A stretch of 7,914 nt of DNA from positions 1 to 7,914 of the forward strand of contig CAJQJT010000289.1 in the NCBI GenBank assembly GCA_905478725.1, written 5' to 3'. A program made the translations under genes and the position numbers. Under the pieces are notes generated by a model. The model saw only the letters and a program-made list of their open reading frames with translations, did no database searches and was not told the origin of the DNA. Source of the stretch: an uncultured Pseudomonadales bacterium. Lineage in GTDB: Bacteria; Pseudomonadota; Gammaproteobacteria; Pseudomonadales; Porticoccaceae. Shown one piece after another: positions 6,579-7,914 of the stretch. Within the stretch, counting starts at the first letter, position 1. Each line of letters begins with the position of its first letter.

Positions 6579-7395
6579 GCAAATTGGACCTAGATACATG
6601 CCCTTATATTTCCATAGTTTGAAAGACAAAGTCGCATTGGTCACAGGAGGTGCATCTGGTCTAGGACTTGGTATAGCAAAGGCATTGGTAGCAAACGGAG
6701 TTAACGTGGTTATTACTGATATTGATAAGGCTAATGGCGAGTGTGAAGCTGAGATGCTGCAATGCGGCTTTATTCATCATGATGTCAGTGACGAAAATGC
6801 TTGGAACCATGTGGCAGAAACTGTTAATGGTCAATATCAAGGGCTGCATATACTGGTAAATAATGCTGGAGTTGAGGGGAGTCCCGTGTCCACACCAGAA
6901 ACCGCGAGCTTGAGTGACTGGCAATTGATTCACCGGATCAATGTTGAGGGCGTATTTTTGGGTTGCCGCGCCGCGATCCCGATTATAAGAAGAAGTGGCG
7001 GCGGCGCCATTATCAATATATCCTCAATCGGCTCGTTAGAACCTACGCCTAGTAATATGGCCTACGGCGCCAGCAAAGCGGCAGTTCGCCATATTACCAA
7101 GTCAGTTGCTATGCATTGTGCCACTGATGGATCAAAAATCCGCTGTAACTCAATCCATCCGGGAGTTATCAAAACTGCAATGATTAGTCGACTCACCGCA
7201 GGTCGAGTCAACACGTCGAATACGTCCCTCCAAGATCTATTGTCAGAGTATTTGGCTGAGATTCCACAGGGTGAGTTTCAAGACGTCAATGATATTGCCA
7301 ATACTGTGTTATTTCTGGCATCAGACGAAGCTCGACATATAACCGGGATCAAATTGGTTGTGGATGGCGGTTTAACCATGGGAGGTCTAACTTAA
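6571..7395 (+). CDS. Short-chain dehydrogenase/reductase (classical, probably NAD+-dependent)
   Basis: This is a cytoplasmic oxidoreductase that interconverts an alcohol and a ketone. It has 274 residues and a full Rossmann fold. It shows TGGASGLG at 25-32, Asp50 at the end of the second strand (VVITDID), which favours NAD(H) over NADP(H), HHDVSD near 69-74, NNAG at 97-100, Ser152 in NISSIG, and Tyr165-x-x-x-Lys169 in YGASK. HPGVIKTAM follows at 196-204, and the family VVDGG end lies near 263-267. It resembles the 3-alpha/20-beta-hydroxysteroid and cyclic-alcohol dehydrogenase group, but the substrate cannot be fixed. The start is uncertain. GTG 6571 has GAGG at 6564-6567, a short 3-base spacing, and overlaps the previous gene by 8 bp. 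ATG 6598 would remove nine residues and still leave the Rossmann fold whole. The overlap implies translational coupling. Confidence 0.94.
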   Translation: MNEQIGPRYMPLYFHSLKDKVALVTGGASGLGLGIAKALVANGVNVVITDIDKANGECEAEMLQCGFIHHDVSDENAWNHVAETVNGQYQGLHILVNNAGVEGSPVSTPETASLSDWQLIHRINVEGVFLGCRAAIPIIRRSGGGAIINISSIGSLEPTPSNMAYGASKAAVRHITKSVAMHCATDGSKIRCNSIHPGVIKTAMISRLTAGRVNTSNTSLQDLLSEYLAEIPQGEFQDVNDIANTVLFLASDEARHITGIKLVVDGGLTMGGLT

Positions 7396-7402
7396 CATTA
7401 AC

Positions 7403-7914
7403 TCAACCAACCGGCTGTGTATGGTCTGTATCATGCGTACCGTAATCAGAGTTTTCATTGGGATGTCTACTGAATGATTTCTTAAGTGAGTTAACCACAT
7501 CTGACATATGCTGTTGGCTAACGTCCGCTTCCGGTGCAACTATAAATGAGCCATGGAACGTTCCTGGATAAATATGTAATTCGGTATTGATTCCTGCTTG
7601 CATCAAACGCTGAGCGTATTCAATTGCCTCATCGCGCAGCAAATCCTGCTCCTCTATCGATATAAAAGTACTGGGCAGGTTAGGTATGATTTTCGTACGC
7701 GCGGGTGCGGCATAGCTTGGGGTCTCCTCCAATACATCGTTTAAATAACCATCCCAGGAGAGCAATGACAACTCGCGATTCCAGACCACCCGATGATCGG
7801 TTATATCTCTACTTGACTGCGTTTGGTGTCGATCATCCAGCACTGGAATAAGCAACAACTGATGGGTGATCTTGGGACCATCTGTTTCACAGGCTTTTAG
7901 TGCAATACCCGCAG
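7403..7914 (-). CDS. Alpha/beta hydrolase fold-3 (HSL-type esterase), N-terminal part outside window
   Basis: This is a serine hydrolase of the hormone-sensitive-lipase group that cleaves carboxyl esters or lactones. The frame stays open to the right edge, so about 169 C-terminal residues are visible of roughly 310-330. The TTG at 7856-7858 is internal. The fragment begins AGIALKACETDGPKI and LLLIPVLDDRH, the helix and strand just after the nucleophile motif GxSAGG, which must lie beyond 7914. The catalytic acid is Asp in SIEEQDLLRDE (codon 7643-7645) and the catalytic His is in PGTFHGSF (codon 7553-7555). The lid/insert pattern VVWNRELSLLSWDGYL is also typical. The last 20 or so residues are polar and not conserved in kind. 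It converges on the SDR gene with only 7 bp between the two stop codons. It may act in the same pathway, but it is on the opposite strand and so is transcribed separately. Confidence 0.9.
   Translation of the reverse strand, partial: AGIALKACETDGPKITHQLLLIPVLDDRHQTQSSRDITDHRVVWNRELSLLSWDGYLNDVLEETPSYAAPARTKIIPNLPSTFISIEEQDLLRDEAIEYAQRLMQAGINTELHIYPGTFHGSFIVAPEADVSQQHMSDVVNSLKKSFSRHPNENSDYGTHDTDHTQPVG

Overview
The window is a tightly packed stretch of bacterial DNA with moderate G+C (mid-to-upper 40s % by eye). Seven genes lie head to tail on the + strand, and one gene on the - strand runs into them from the right. Gene style (Shine-Dalgarno sites, ATG/GTG starts, 5-60 bp gaps, 8 bp overlaps) and protein families suggest a heterotrophic proteobacterium. 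A marine gammaproteobacterium is my best guess, but nothing here proves the taxon. There are no rRNAs, tRNAs, CRISPR arrays, insertion sequences or phage genes, and no gene-free stretch longer than about 60 bp.

Layout. 1-1263: an NAD(P)+-dependent aldehyde dehydrogenase cut by the left edge. 1256-2707: a 12-helix GPH/MelB-type (MFS_2) symporter overlapping it by 8 bp. 2748-5772: a four-gene 2-oxoacid/acetoin-dehydrogenase-type complex, made of ThDP-dependent E1 alpha, E1 beta, a 79-residue free-standing lipoyl domain, and a separate 243-residue E2 acyltransferase. 5832-6578: an uncharacterised protein that appears to be a tandem ferredoxin-like (EthD/dimeric alpha-beta barrel) duplication. 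6571-7395: a classical NAD-type short-chain dehydrogenase, overlapping the previous gene by 8 bp. 7403-7914, - strand: the C-terminal part of an HSL-type (fold-3) alpha/beta hydrolase cut by the right edge.

Read together, this looks like one catabolic operon. A transporter imports a small organic compound, an esterase/lactonase and an SDR act on ester and alcohol groups, the aldehyde dehydrogenase makes an acid, and the E1/lipoyl/E2 module cleaves an alpha-keto acid or alpha-hydroxyketone intermediate to an acyl-CoA. The substrate cannot be read from the sequence. No E3 (dihydrolipoamide dehydrogenase) and no regulator lie in the window.

The most unusual point is the E2. It is divided into two proteins, and neither carries a recognisable peripheral subunit-binding domain, the segment that normally tethers E1 and E3 to the core. 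The lipoyl carrier would therefore be a small diffusible protein, similar in principle to the H protein of glycine cleavage. Secondary points are the duplicated barrel protein, an altered E1 alpha active-site loop and an 8 bp inverted repeat across the E2 stop codon.
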